This document shows, in pieces, positions 1-9,396 of a stretch of 53,203 nt of DNA. The notes below the pieces were generated by a model. That model had not been told where the DNA came from. It saw only the letters and a program-made list of their open reading frames with translations, and searched no databases. The stretch comes from Actinomycetota bacterium. GTDB taxonomy: Bacteria > Actinomycetota > Acidimicrobiia > Acidimicrobiales > Acidimicrobilacustridaceae. The stretch is taken from positions 1 through 53,203 of the forward strand of contig WLMU01000003.1 of assembly GCA_009700115.1 (NCBI GenBank), read 5' to 3'. The translations under genes were made by a program, and so were the position numbers. The number at the start of each line of letters is the position of its first letter. Within the stretch, counting starts at the first letter, position 1.

Positions 1-1461
1 ATAGTTATTAGCGCTGCGGAAGTTGTGCATCGCGATGGACCTGGGTTTGTGGTGACGTCTGCAACCGACCTCATGATCGAAGCTGTTCAAACAGCATTGG
101 AATCGACTGGTGCGGCAGAGTCATTAGGCGCGTTGACGGGAGCGGTCTTCGTTCCTCATGGAACCTGGGCGGAAAGCGATCCCGGTCGAGCCATCGCCGC
201 TGAAATCGGTGCACCGAACGCCCGAAGTGTCAGAAGTGAACTTGGTGTTCTGCAGCAGTCGTTGCTGGCCCGAGCAGCGATCGATGTTCGCTCGGGAGCC
301 GTTGACGTTGCCATTGTCGTAGGCGGAGAAAACCGCTGGTCCGGAGTAATCGCCGGAAAGTCTGGAAGCACGGTTCCCGACGCGCCGGCACTTGCTTGTT
401 CGTCTGAACCCGACGAAGTCATCGCTCCGAAAGAGATGGTGATTTCGCAGATCGAAATCGATCGCAACCTCACGACTGCTGCACATCAATACGCAATTAT
501 CGAATCTTCGCTTCGCCATCATCTTGGTCGCTCAAACCGAGCTCATCAGCGCGAACTTGGAAATCTTTGGGCTCGGTTCGCTGAGATCGCCGCGCATGCA
601 CCCGCAGGCTGGGATGACCGGGCAATGACGTCAGACGAGATTGCCTTTGAATCTGAAACGAATCGGATGATTGCTGCGCCCTATCCGAAATGGCTTATCT
701 CGCAGTGGAATGTCGATCAGGCTGCAGCACTGATTTTCACCACCGTAGAAACGGCGACGCGTCTTGGCCTCGACGAGTCGACTTGGGTGTTTCCGCTGGC
801 GATGGTCGAGTCGAATGCAGTGATTCCGCTTCCCGAACGCGCCGATGTCTATCGCTGGCCTGCATCGCAGGTTGTCGCCAAAACTGCGCTCGAGTCATCC
901 GCCGTCACTATCGACGAAATCGGACCTGTCGATCTCTACAGCTGTTTCCCAGCAGCAGTCGAAGTACAAGCTCGAGAGATCGGTTTCTCAATCGATCGTG
1001 AACTCACCCTCACTGGCGGAATGACATTTGGTGGTGGTCCTTTCAACAACTATGTGCTGCAAGGGGCGGCGGCGATGGTGCGTCGCTTGCAGGACTCGCC
1101 CGATGCAACGTTTGGGCTGACAAGTGCAGTGAGCGGACTGCTCACAAAACCAGCAGTCACGGTCTGGTCGAACCGCGAACCACGAGTTCCGTTTGTGTCG
1201 CTCGATGTCAGCGAAGAAGCTGAACGAGTAACGGAGCGGCGACTGGTGGACCCCAACCTCAGCGGGGCCGGGGTTGTCATCGGCGCCACAGTGGTTCCGG
1301 GTCGCGAAGGAGATCTAACGACAGTCGCACTGGTTCAGGTCGACGAGGTCCGCACGGTCGTTCAGAGTCACGATCATGCGGTCGGTCAAACGTTCATGGA
1401 CTCGGACCCCGTCGGACTCTCGGTGATCATCGGTGATCCCGGGGAATTCACGCTGGCCTAG
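1..1461 (+). CDS. Thiolase-like protein (TLP1/SCP2 type), 5' end outside window
   Basis: The frame is open from the first base with no upstream stop, so the true start lies outside the window; the GTG at 25 follows in-frame residues IVISAAEV typical of a first beta strand and is unlikely to be the start. The 486 visible residues show thiolase-superfamily features: GVLQQSLLARAAIDVRSG then VAIVVGGE, the helix YSCFPAAVEVQAREIG and the loop TFGGGPFNNY. The nucleophile Cys and C-terminal CxG of true thiolases are not visible where expected (GVLQQS and LTSAVSG stand there). The last ~90 residues form an extra domain like that of actinobacterial thiolase-like proteins. A role on acyl-CoA substrates is likely, but a classical thiolase reaction is doubtful. 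It is followed after ~100 nt by an amidohydrolase gene with its own operator-like repeat. Confidence 0.8.
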   Translation: MVISAAEVVHRDGPGFVVTSATDLMIEAVQTALESTGAAESLGALTGAVFVPHGTWAESDPGRAIAAEIGAPNARSVRSELGVLQQSLLARAAIDVRSGAVDVAIVVGGENRWSGVIAGKSGSTVPDAPALACSSEPDEVIAPKEMVISQIEIDRNLTTAAHQYAIIESSLRHHLGRSNRAHQRELGNLWARFAEIAAHAPAGWDDRAMTSDEIAFESETNRMIAAPYPKWLISQWNVDQAAALIFTTVETATRLGLDESTWVFPLAMVESNAVIPLPERADVYRWPASQVVAKTALESSAVTIDEIGPVDLYSCFPAAVEVQAREIGFSIDRELTLTGGMTFGGGPFNNYVLQGAAAMVRRLQDSPDATFGLTSAVSGLLTKPAVTVWSNREPRVPFVSLDVSEEAERVTERRLVDPNLSGAGVVIGATVVPGREGDLTTVALVQVDEVRTVVQSHDHAVGQTFMDSDPVGLSVIIGDPGEFTLA

Positions 1462-1504
1462 ACCCTGGGCGTTGAGTTCGGCGCCCTGGTTGCGATCGTG
1501 ACAA

Positions 1505-1521
1505 ACTGACGATCCGTCAGA
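1505..1521. promoter_or_regulatory. Inverted repeat, candidate operator (shared with 34904-34920)
   Basis: CTGACG, 3-nt spacer ATC, CGTCAG: a perfect 6-bp-arm inverted repeat lying 37 nt before the amidohydrolase ATG at 1559. The same arms with a different 3-nt spacer recur at 34904-34920, also in a promoter region. The size and symmetry fit a TetR-type dimer site; the regulator is not known. Confidence 0.5.
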
Positions 1522-1558
1522 TTCCCGGCGAGTGCCGGGCGACGCCCAGGAGGCCACC

Positions 1559-2770
1559 ATGGAAATCCCCCGCATTATCTCGGTCGATGATCATGTTGTT
1601 GAGCCCCCCGATCTGTGGTCGTCGCGCCTGCCTGAGAAGTACCGCGAGCGGGGCCCACGTGTCCTTCGCAAGAAGGTGAAGATGGGGATCATCGGGGGAG
1701 TGTTCTCCTTCGAAGTCAGCGAAGACGACGGCGTCGATTGCGACGTTTGGTATTACGACGATCTCGTCTACCCGTTCACTCGCCTTTCAGCCGCCGTCGG
1801 CGCAGAGGTTGTGCAGAACGAGCCATGCACGTTCGATGACATCCTTCCGGGTTGTTACGACCAAACCGCCCGCCTTGCTGATATGGACGCCAATCATGTC
1901 GAGGCATCCATTTGTTTCCCGAATATCCTTCCGCGATTTTGCGGCCAGACATTTTTGGAACGTGAAGACAAAGAACTCGCGATGGCGTGCATCACCGTCT
2001 ACAACGACTGGATGATCGACGAATGGTGCGCAGGCGCGGGTTATGGCCGACTTATTCCGATGACGATTGTTCCGCTGTGGGATGTCGAACTCGCCGCAAA
2101 GGAAATTCATCGTTGTGCTGCGAAGGGCAGCCACAGCATCACCTTTAGCGAAAGTCCCGTTCCGCTCGGTTTGCCATCCGTTCATTCAGGCTATTGGGAT
2201 CCGATGTTCGCTGCGTGTGTAGAAACCGACACCGTCGTCAACATGCACATTGGTTCATCGTCAAAGATGCCTTCGACTGCTCCCGACGCACCATTCATTA
2301 TTTCTTCGGTGTTGACCTTCCAAAACGCGATGGGTTCCGTTCTCGACTACGTCTTTGGTGGTGTCTTCGAACGGTTCCCCGATCTGCGCGTTGCGTACTC
2401 GGAAGGACAAGCCGGATGGCTTCCCTACATTCTTGAGCGTGCAGACAAATTGTGGGAAGAGCGCCTTCTCGACACAACAGGATTTGGTTCGAACCTGACC
2501 GTCCCGCCCTCGACCTACATGAAGCAGAACGTTTGGTACTGCGTGTTCGACGACGAAACAGCAATGGCGAATCGTGATGTCATCGGTATCGATCGACTGA
2601 CATTCGAAGTCGACTACCCACATGCTGACTCGACGTTCCCTCACACCAAAGAGGTTGCAGAACGTATGGCGGCCAAGGCTGGCTTTAACGACTTTGAGGC
2701 GCATCGCTTCTTCCGTGGAAACGCGATTGAGCTCTACAAGCTCGACAAGTACTACGGCATTACGAAATAG
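1559..2770 (+). CDS. Amidohydrolase-2 family metal-dependent hydrolase
   Basis: 403 residues from the ATG at 1559, chosen over an in-frame GTG at 1532 because AGGAGG (1548-1553) sits 5 nt before it. The protein belongs to the amidohydrolase-2 (ACMSD-like) superfamily. It opens with ISVDDHVVEPPDLW, where a DxH-type metal motif is expected; mid-protein NMHIGSS and late EVDYPHADSTFPHT supply further likely metal ligands, and EGQAGWLPYILERAD is typical of the family. Such proteins hydrolyse or decarboxylate cyclic acids in the cytoplasm; the substrate is unknown. Three further members occur in this window (9448, 10698, 44268). The next gene, an SDR, begins 6 nt after its stop, so the two are probably co-transcribed. 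Confidence 0.88.
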   Translation: MEIPRIISVDDHVVEPPDLWSSRLPEKYRERGPRVLRKKVKMGIIGGVFSFEVSEDDGVDCDVWYYDDLVYPFTRLSAAVGAEVVQNEPCTFDDILPGCYDQTARLADMDANHVEASICFPNILPRFCGQTFLEREDKELAMACITVYNDWMIDEWCAGAGYGRLIPMTIVPLWDVELAAKEIHRCAAKGSHSITFSESPVPLGLPSVHSGYWDPMFAACVETDTVVNMHIGSSSKMPSTAPDAPFIISSVLTFQNAMGSVLDYVFGGVFERFPDLRVAYSEGQAGWLPYILERADKLWEERLLDTTGFGSNLTVPPSTYMKQNVWYCVFDDETAMANRDVIGIDRLTFEVDYPHADSTFPHTKEVAERMAAKAGFNDFEAHRFFRGNAIELYKLDKYYGITK

Positions 2771-2776
2771 CGATTG

Positions 2777-3589
2777 ATGGCTGAGCTGCAGAGTAAACCC
2801 GGCCTGCTTTCGGGCCGGGTTGCGCTCGTGTCCGGCGCTGGCCCTGGCCTCGGTCGGGTCGCGGCGATAGAACTCGCGCGTCACGGTGCCGATATTTCGC
2901 TTGGCGCCCGTAACTCCGAAACGCTCGCGGCGGTTGCTGCGGAGATCGAGGGAATGGGCCGCCGGGTTACTTGGCGCCCGACCGACATCACGTCGGCGGA
3001 CGACTGCCACGCCCTTGTGGAACAGACGGTGGCCGAACTCGGGCGCCTCGACACGTTGGTGAACAACGCCTTCTTGGGGGGTAGCGGCAATCTCTTTGCC
3101 GACACGTTCTCCGCAAACGAAGACGACATCTGGCGCCGATCAATGGATACGAACCTTTTTGGTTCGCTCACTATGACGAAAGCGGCGATCGAGCCGATGA
3201 AGCGCCAGGGCGAAGGCAGCATCGTGATGGTCGGGACGATGGCAGTGCGTGAGGTGAAGCCGAATCAGGGGCCCTACGCGATTTCGAAGGCTGCCCTTTT
3301 GCAGGCAACCCGAACGCTCTCCACCGAACTGGGGCGTGACGGAATCAGGGTGAACATGGTGCTGCCCGGATACATCCGTGGTGCTGCGGTCGATGCTTGG
3401 ATTCAGCGTCAGGCCGAGGAGCGGGGAGTATCGGTGGAGGAGGTCGAAGCTGATCTCGCCTCGACCACCGCGCTTGGTTCGATTCCCACCGAAGCGGAAA
3501 TCTCGGGAACGATCGTGTGGTTGGCGAGTGATCTCGCCCGTCCGGTGACGGGCCAGGCCATTGACGTCAACGCCGGTCAGTGGATGTAG
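2777..3589 (+). CDS. Short-chain dehydrogenase/reductase (SDR)
   Basis: 270 residues from the ATG at 2777; the preceding in-frame TTG at 2774 is less likely. It is a classical SDR: SGAGPGLG nucleotide-binding loop near residues 19-26, LVNNAFLGG, and catalytic YAISK with Tyr about 167 and Lys about 171. The C-terminal GQAIDVNAGQWM matches the usual GQxxxVDGG close. It should oxidise or reduce a hydroxyl/keto group with NAD(P); the substrate is not readable. It follows the amidohydrolase by 6 nt and precedes another SDR by 62 nt, so it belongs to the same catabolic run. Confidence 0.9.
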   Translation: MAELQSKPGLLSGRVALVSGAGPGLGRVAAIELARHGADISLGARNSETLAAVAAEIEGMGRRVTWRPTDITSADDCHALVEQTVAELGRLDTLVNNAFLGGSGNLFADTFSANEDDIWRRSMDTNLFGSLTMTKAAIEPMKRQGEGSIVMVGTMAVREVKPNQGPYAISKAALLQATRTLSTELGRDGIRVNMVLPGYIRGAAVDAWIQRQAEERGVSVEEVEADLASTTALGSIPTEAEISGTIVWLASDLARPVTGQAIDVNAGQWM

Positions 3590-3651
3590 TTCGGGCCGAA
3601 CGCCGCTACTAGCCTGCGATTCTCTTCACGCCATCCACACAGGGGGAAGCA

Positions 3652-4455
3652 ATGTCCGACAAACGACTGCTCGATCGTGTCGCGGTAATTACCGGTGCAG
3701 GAGATGGGATTGGTCGCGGGATCGCTCGTCGCTTTGCTCAAGAGGGTGCCCGAGTTGTTATCGCCGAGATCAACGAAGAAACCGGTCCGACGGTGGCTCA
3801 AGAACTTCAAGATGATTTTGGCGTCGAAGCGTTCTTCCTTCATACAGATGCGACCAAAGAAGAAGACAATCGTCGCATGGTGCAAGAAGCAGTTGCGCGC
3901 TGGGGCACCGTCGACATCCTTGTGAACAACGCTTGGGGTGGCGATCAGGCTGGACTTCAACGTGTCGACAAGATGCCCGATGACGCGATGGACCACGCGT
4001 GGCACATGAATGTCATGGGACCGCTGTGGGCGATGAAAGAGTCGTTCCCTCATATGCGTGCGCAAGGCAAAGGGCGCATCATCAACATTTGTTCGCTCAA
4101 CGGCGTAAATGCACATATGGGTAGCGTTCATTACAACTCGACCAAGGAAGCGCTGCGTTCGATCACTCGAACTGCGGCTCGCGAATGGGCAAGCTTCGGC
4201 ATCACTGCGAATGTGATCTGCCCAGGAGCAAAAACCACCGCGTTCCGAATGTTCGAACAAATGGCGCCGCAGGTCGCCGCAGAATCTGAAGCGGCAAACC
4301 CGATGGGTCATCTGGGCGATCCTGAAACGGAAATCGCTCCGGTTGCGTTCTTCCTAGCTAGTGATGACTCTTCGTACATCACTGGCAACACGTTGTTCGC
4401 CGATGGCGGCAGCCACATCAACGGCGCTGTGTGGGTTCCTGACCTCAGCGACTGA
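3652..4455 (+). CDS. Short-chain dehydrogenase/reductase (SDR)
   Basis: 267 residues; ATG preceded by AGGGGGAAGCA, a clear ribosome binding site. Classical SDR with TGAGDGIGRG near residues 15-24, LVNNAWGG, the serine segment ICSLNG and catalytic YNSTK (Tyr about 161, Lys about 165). It closes with TGNTLFADGGSHING. The substrate is unknown. A 62-nt gap to the previous SDR contains no obvious terminator. The downstream luciferase-like gene has its own binding site, so this may be one transcript from 1559 on. Confidence 0.9.
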   Translation: MSDKRLLDRVAVITGAGDGIGRGIARRFAQEGARVVIAEINEETGPTVAQELQDDFGVEAFFLHTDATKEEDNRRMVQEAVARWGTVDILVNNAWGGDQAGLQRVDKMPDDAMDHAWHMNVMGPLWAMKESFPHMRAQGKGRIINICSLNGVNAHMGSVHYNSTKEALRSITRTAAREWASFGITANVICPGAKTTAFRMFEQMAPQVAAESEAANPMGHLGDPETEIAPVAFFLASDDSSYITGNTLFADGGSHINGAVWVPDLSD

Positions 4456-4504
4456 CCTCTTCCTCTTTTTCTGATCGACGCAGGCGCGTCTCGAAAGGTG
4501 CAAT

Positions 4505-5515
4505 ATGAAAATCGGACTTGTATGGGGCTACTGGCCCGCTCAACCTCCCAAGGATTTCGTCGAGATCACTCAGGAAGCTGAGAAGGTTGGTTTTAATTCG
4601 GTATGGACCGCGGAATCTTGGGGTTCAGATGCGTTCACGCCGCTTACGTGGCTTGCTGCACACACCTCCACGATCAAGCTCGGAACAGGCGTCGTACAGT
4701 TGTCGGCCCGCACCCCAGTGGCCACGGCGATGGCAGCGATGACCCTCGATCATCTTTCGAACGGTCGCGTCATTCTTGGTCTTGGCGTGTCTGGCCCTCA
4801 GGTTGTTGAAGGCTGGTATGGCCGTCCTTCAAATAAACCTCTCGCGCGTACTCGTGAATACATCGACATCGTTCGCAAGGCGTTGCTTCGCGAAGGACCG
4901 CTCGAGAACGATGGCGAGTTTTATCCGATGCCGTACCGGGGCGAAGGTTCAGTTGGGCTCGGCAAACCTTTGAAGATCATGACGCACCCATTGCGTTCTG
5001 AGATTCCGATTTATCTCGGCGCCGAAGGGCCGAAGAACGTCACGCAAACCGCCGAGATTGCTGATGGTTGGCTTCCGCTCTACTACTCGCCATTCCGCCA
5101 GGATGTCTACGCTGACCAACTCGCAGCGGCCAAAGAAGGATTCGGAATTAGTTCGCTCGTTACCTTCAACGTGACCGACGATGTAGCGACAGGCCTTTGG
5201 CCAGTCAAAGCCACACTTGGCTTCTACATAGGCGGCATGGGGGCCAAGGGCCAGAACTACCACACGAAACTCATGGCTCGCATGGGATTCGAAGAAGAGG
5301 CCTACAAGATCCAAGACCTTTTCTTCGCCGGCAAGCGCGAAGAAGCGATCGCTGCTGTTCCAGATGACTTCGCCGATGAGATCTCTCTCGTAGGCCCTGC
5401 GTCGCGCATCAAGGAACGACTCGAGCACTGGCGCAACTCGCCCATTACGGAACTTCTGATTTCTGCAAGGAACCCAGAGGCGCTTCGTCAGGCTGCGGAA
5501 CTCGTGAACGGGTGA
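4505..5515 (+). CDS. LLM-class (luciferase-like) F420-dependent oxidoreductase
   Basis: 336 residues, ATG preceded by CGAAAGGTG. It has the bacterial-luciferase TIM-barrel pattern MKIGLVWGYW, GFNSVWTAESWGSDAFTP, IKLGTGVVQLSARTP, LSNGRVILGLGVSGPQVVEGWYG, then IPIYLGAEGPKN and ADGWLP. These are hallmarks of actinobacterial F420H2- or FMN-dependent oxidoreductases. The glycine-rich SGPQVVEGWYG segment is typical of the F420 group. It probably carries out a redox or monooxygenation step on a CoA-linked or free substrate. It stands between SDRs and a FadD19-like ligase. A second, more distant member is at 27351. Confidence 0.88.
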   Translation: MKIGLVWGYWPAQPPKDFVEITQEAEKVGFNSVWTAESWGSDAFTPLTWLAAHTSTIKLGTGVVQLSARTPVATAMAAMTLDHLSNGRVILGLGVSGPQVVEGWYGRPSNKPLARTREYIDIVRKALLREGPLENDGEFYPMPYRGEGSVGLGKPLKIMTHPLRSEIPIYLGAEGPKNVTQTAEIADGWLPLYYSPFRQDVYADQLAAAKEGFGISSLVTFNVTDDVATGLWPVKATLGFYIGGMGAKGQNYHTKLMARMGFEEEAYKIQDLFFAGKREEAIAAVPDDFADEISLVGPASRIKERLEHWRNSPITELLISARNPEALRQAAELVNG

Positions 5516-5579
5516 GTCTGAGTTTTACTGCGCTTCCCCGTTTTTGGTTTCCCCCCTACCACCATTACTTGGAGTCTTG

Positions 5580-7175
5580 ATGTCCTCGTACAACCTCGGC
5601 GATCTAATCGAACTCGTCGCTGCTGCAAACCCTGATCGTCTGGCGATTGTCGGTGGCACAACTCGTTACACCTTTGGTGAGTTCGACAAACGCACCAATC
5701 AGGTAGCCCAGATGTTGATCGGGTTGGGTTGTGAACCCGGCTCAAAGATCGCCGTGTATTCGTGGAATCGAGTTGAGTGGGCCGAGTTGTTCTTTGGCTC
5801 ATTCAAGGCGCGCGTGGTTCCGATCAATGTGAACTACCGCTATGTCGCTCACGAACTTGAGTACTTGTTCGATAACTCAGACAGCGAAGTTGTTATCTTC
5901 GAACGCGGATTCGCGCCGGTTATCGATGAAATTCGTTCGAAGCTCACAAAGGTTCGCGCGTTTGTCGTGATGGAAGATGGTTCCGACCATCCCACGCCAT
6001 GGGCGCAGTCCTACGACGAACTTGTCAACGCGCAATCCGCCGAAACATTCACGAATGGGCGTACTGGCGACGACCTGTACTTCCTTTACACAGGCGGAAC
6101 TACCGGAATGCCCAAGGGCGTGATGTGGCGCCACGAAGACATCTTCTTCGCCGCGCTCAGCAGCGCGCTTGGTGCCCGAATCACTTCGCCTGAAGAAATT
6201 GGTGAGCGTTCGCTTCCCGCGGACTTTGCCCTGCCGAGCCTCATCATCGCCCCACTTATGCATGGTGCCGCGCAATGGGGAATGTGCAACATGTTGTTCG
6301 CCGGCGGGCCTGTTGTGTTGTACACCGGTCATGGGTTTGATGCGCACGAAATCTGGTCAATCGCTGAGCGCGAAAAGTGCATGGGCCTCACGTTGGTTGG
6401 CGATGCCATGGGTCGTCCCCTCGCCGATGCTTTGGTCGATGGGAAACGTTCATGGGACCTTTCCGGCGTGTTCCGCATCGGTTCCGGCGGTGGCGTCTTC
6501 TCTCCAGCTGTTCAGCAAGCACTCAAAGATGCGTTGCCGCACATCATGGTTATGGACAGTTACGGAGCATCTGAAACCGGAGCGGGCGGCATGTCGGCCG
6601 AAGGTGGCGCTCGACGGTTCCACGTTTCCGATGGGCTTCAGGTGCTCGACGAGAACATGATTCCGATCCCGGCTGGCTCGGAAAAGATCGGTCAACTCGC
6701 CCGATCTGGTTACATTCCGATGGGTTATTACAAAGACGAAGAAAAGACAGCGAAGACATTCCCAACCGATGCCACCGGCAAGCGCTGGTCCATTCCGGGC
6801 GACTCTGCATCTGTTGATGCCGATGGAATCGTGACGCTGCTTGGTCGTGGCTCACAGTGCATCAATACCGGTGGCGAAAAGGTCTATCCCGAAGAGGTTG
6901 AGGAAGCCTTAAAGGAACACCCGGAGGTCTACGACGCACTTGTTGTTGGACTGCCCGACGATCGTTGGGGCGAACGAGTTGTAGCTGTCGTGCAACCTCG
7001 TGAAGGTACGAATCCGACACTCGAGGAATTGTCTGCCCACTGTCGTAATTTCATTGCCGGTTACAAAGTGCCGCGAGCGATCACCTATGTTGATCAGGTG
7101 AAGCGGTCGCCTTCGGGTAAGGCCGACTATCGCTGGGCCAAAGAAGCCGCGACCGCCGGAGCTGCAGAAGTATGA
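5580..7175 (+). CDS. Acyl-CoA synthetase, FadD19-like (steroid side-chain type)
   Basis: 531 residues from ATG 5580 with GGAG six nt upstream; an in-frame GTG at 5544 was rejected. It belongs to the ANL adenylating enzymes: P-loop YTGGTTGMPKGV near residues 169-180, then WRHEDIF, DSYGASETG (A5), IPGDSASVDADG (A7), GGEKVYPEEVEEALKEHPEV (A8) and the lysine end SPSGKADYRWAKE (A10). The combination TGGTTGxPKGVMWRHEDI plus C-terminal DYRWAKE is what I recall for mycobacterial FadD19, the C24 cholestenoate CoA ligase. It likely activates a steroid or branched/alicyclic carboxylate to its CoA thioester. It overlaps the next acyl-CoA dehydrogenase by 4 nt (ATGA), so the two are translationally coupled. 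Confidence 0.88.
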   Translation: MSSYNLGDLIELVAAANPDRLAIVGGTTRYTFGEFDKRTNQVAQMLIGLGCEPGSKIAVYSWNRVEWAELFFGSFKARVVPINVNYRYVAHELEYLFDNSDSEVVIFERGFAPVIDEIRSKLTKVRAFVVMEDGSDHPTPWAQSYDELVNAQSAETFTNGRTGDDLYFLYTGGTTGMPKGVMWRHEDIFFAALSSALGARITSPEEIGERSLPADFALPSLIIAPLMHGAAQWGMCNMLFAGGPVVLYTGHGFDAHEIWSIAEREKCMGLTLVGDAMGRPLADALVDGKRSWDLSGVFRIGSGGGVFSPAVQQALKDALPHIMVMDSYGASETGAGGMSAEGGARRFHVSDGLQVLDENMIPIPAGSEKIGQLARSGYIPMGYYKDEEKTAKTFPTDATGKRWSIPGDSASVDADGIVTLLGRGSQCINTGGEKVYPEEVEEALKEHPEVYDALVVGLPDDRWGERVVAVVQPREGTNPTLEELSAHCRNFIAGYKVPRAITYVDQVKRSPSGKADYRWAKEAATAGAAEV

Positions 7176-8197
7176 GTGTTGATCTGGGCCTCAGTCCCGA
7201 CCAAGAATCCATTGCCGAACTGTTTAACGGGTTCTTCAGTAATGAAGCCCCGCCTGCGGTGGCTCGCGCTGCAGAACCACTTGGGTTTGATCGCGAACTC
7301 TGGAACAAGGTGATTGAACTTGGCGCTCCCGGAATGGGATGCGCAGTCGAGATCGGCGGTGGCGGTGCATCGCTCGGTGATCTCGTGGTTGTCGCCGAAA
7401 CCGTCGGTCGCTCGATCGCTCCGATCCCGCTGATTGATCACCTCGCCGCTCTCAGCGTTCTCTCCGACGCCGACCTTGTCGCCGGCGAAGTAATTGCGGC
7501 CGTCGCTGTTCGCCCGGCTGACGCCAATGGCATCTGGTCGTTGGTGCCTGCTGGCGCAGTTGCAGATGTCGTCATTGGTGTCGACGGTGACGAGACCGTT
7601 GTTGTGCGTTCGACGCCACCTATGTCCGGACCCCGCAACCATGGCTCGATGCCCCTTGCCGATCGTTCGGCTCGTGAAGGTTCTCGCACGGTTCTCGGGC
7701 CGGCCTCGCTCTTTGAAGTCGTGCTCAATCGATGGAAGTTGCTAACTGCCGCTGCCCTCGTTGGCATCGCCGAGGCGGCAAAGGAACTCGGCGTCGCCTA
7801 TGTAAAGGAACGCACACAGTTCGGTGTGCCGGTTGGTTCCTTCCAGGCCGTGCAGCATGGTCTTGCCGATCTTCCAGTCGCAATCGATGGCGGACGACTT
7901 CTCACGCACAAAGCAGCGTGGGCACTCGACAATGTCACCGACGGTCTTATCGACTGGGCCAACAACGAGATCACCGATGGTTCGACTCTCGCCACGATGG
8001 CGTTTCTCTTTGCAGCTGACGGTGCGGTAATGGCTACCGATCGAAGCTTGCACTACCACGGCGGTTATGGATTCGCCGAGGAATACGACATTCAGATGTA
8101 TTACCGACGGGCTCGAGGTTGGTCGCTGATTCTTGGTGACTCGACAAGCGTCGGACTGTCGCTCGCCGATCGTCTTTTCGGAACCGTGGAGGGCTGA
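7172..8197 (+). CDS. Acyl-CoA dehydrogenase, small-subunit type
   Basis: 341 residues; its ATG overlaps the stop of the CoA ligase (ATGA). The acyl-CoA dehydrogenase fold is recognisable: divergent N-terminal helical half, then KLLTAAALVGIAEAAKELGVAYVKERTQFGVPVGSFQAVQHGLAD, and YHGGYGFAEEYDIQMYYRRAR near the C-terminus. At ~340 residues it is shorter than the usual ~390, like the small partner in the heteromeric alpha2-beta2 dehydrogenases known for mycobacterial steroid catabolism. The partner would be the next gene, one nt downstream. It should desaturate the acyl-CoA made by the upstream ligase using an FAD shared across the dimer. Confidence 0.87.
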   Translation: MSVDLGLSPDQESIAELFNGFFSNEAPPAVARAAEPLGFDRELWNKVIELGAPGMGCAVEIGGGGASLGDLVVVAETVGRSIAPIPLIDHLAALSVLSDADLVAGEVIAAVAVRPADANGIWSLVPAGAVADVVIGVDGDETVVVRSTPPMSGPRNHGSMPLADRSAREGSRTVLGPASLFEVVLNRWKLLTAAALVGIAEAAKELGVAYVKERTQFGVPVGSFQAVQHGLADLPVAIDGGRLLTHKAAWALDNVTDGLIDWANNEITDGSTLATMAFLFAADGAVMATDRSLHYHGGYGFAEEYDIQMYYRRARGWSLILGDSTSVGLSLADRLFGTVEG

Positions 8198-8198
8198 C

Positions 8199-9341
8199 AT
8201 GGATTTCGCACTCTCTTCAGAAGTTGTGGAATTCCGCGATGAAATTCGCAGCATCATTCGCGAATTCGTAACTCCGGAAATTGCCGATCGCATGCACACG
8301 ACGGGTGTGTTTGATGCGCCGGAACTCAATCTCGAACTCGGACGACGCGGCATCCTTGAACGGGCCTGCCCTGGTCTCGGCAAGGGCGATCCCATCGAGA
8401 TGTATGTGATGTTCAACGAACTCGAAAAAGCCGGAGCGCCTTACGACGGTCTTGCCGTTGCACTCATGATCGCTGCCGTCGTCAACAAACTCGGCACCGA
8501 TGAACAGAAGGAACGCATTATCCCTTCGATCATTTCCGGCGAAGCGCTGGTGTGCATGGGTTATTCCGAAGCCGACTTCGGTTCAGACGTTGCATCAATC
8601 AAAACTCGCGCCATCAAAGACGGTGATGAATGGGTAATTAACGGTTCAAAAATGTGGACCACCCTTGCGCAGGTCGCCGAATGGCTCATCCTTCTGACTC
8701 GCACCGATCTCGATCTCCCGAAGCACAAGGGCCTCACGATGTTCATCCTCCCGATGAACACCCCCGGCATCACCGTCGAGCCCGTGCACACTCTCGGCAC
8801 CGAAATCACCAATGCCACCTGGTACGACGATGTACGCGTTGGCGACGATGCAGTTCTTGGCGACGAAAACGGCGGTTGGCGAACGATGACCACCGTTCTC
8901 GCTTTTGAACGCGGGGTTATGGGCGGAACGAACGCAGGTGTTCCGCTGCTTCGTCATTTCCACGAATGGGCAGTTGCCAATGGGGTATTCGACGAACCCA
9001 CTACTCGTGAACGCATGGCGCGCTCGATCATCGATATGCAGGTCGCCACGCTGTTGACCATGCGTTCAGCATGGATCGCTGCTTCGGGCGGCATGCCCGG
9101 CCTTGAAGGTTCAATGACCAAAGTGTTTGCGGTCGAGGCGTACCAGCGAGCGTCGCGGTGGACCCAAGCCACCGCTGGTCCCGCCGGGCTCCTTCAGTTC
9201 CATGAAGAGGGCGCTGCGGGCGAGGGATTTGTTGAGTACGACGCCCGCCACTCCCCGGTGATGTCGATCTACGGCGGCACGACCGAGATCAACCGAAACA
9301 ACATCGCCGAGCGTCATTTGGGGCTTCCAAAATCCCGCTGA
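8199..9341 (+). CDS. Acyl-CoA dehydrogenase, large-subunit type
   Basis: 380 residues from ATG 8199, one nt after the previous stop, with GTGGAGGG just upstream. It is a full-length acyl-CoA dehydrogenase: CMGYSEADFGSDVASIKTRA (FAD/substrate loop), WVINGSKMWTTLAQVAEW, then LAFERGVMGG and the C-terminal IYGGTTEINRNNIAERHLGLP. It is expected to pair with the preceding small-subunit-like protein to oxidise an acyl-CoA at C2-C3, passing electrons to electron-transfer flavoprotein. Ligase plus two dehydrogenases (5580-9341) make one tight operon. Confidence 0.9.
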   Translation: MDFALSSEVVEFRDEIRSIIREFVTPEIADRMHTTGVFDAPELNLELGRRGILERACPGLGKGDPIEMYVMFNELEKAGAPYDGLAVALMIAAVVNKLGTDEQKERIIPSIISGEALVCMGYSEADFGSDVASIKTRAIKDGDEWVINGSKMWTTLAQVAEWLILLTRTDLDLPKHKGLTMFILPMNTPGITVEPVHTLGTEITNATWYDDVRVGDDAVLGDENGGWRTMTTVLAFERGVMGGTNAGVPLLRHFHEWAVANGVFDEPTTRERMARSIIDMQVATLLTMRSAWIAASGGMPGLEGSMTKVFAVEAYQRASRWTQATAGPAGLLQFHEEGAAGEGFVEYDARHSPVMSIYGGTTEINRNNIAERHLGLPKSR

Positions 9342-9350
9342 CCAGGTCAG
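9338..9350. promoter_or_regulatory. Short palindrome at gene end
   Basis: CTGACC, one base, GGTCAG, overlapping the stop codon of the acyl-CoA dehydrogenase and lying ~100 nt before the next gene. It is too short for a terminator by itself; it may be a protein-binding site. Confidence 0.25.
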
Positions 9351-9396
9351 GAAAATCTGCCTCTCGACATTGCCCCGTCTCTGTAACAGCGATACG

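Noticed and set aside
5580..7175. Firm assignment as FadD19 with gene symbol
   Set aside because: P-loop and C-terminal wording agree with FadD19, but several FadD paralogues share these and no search could be run.
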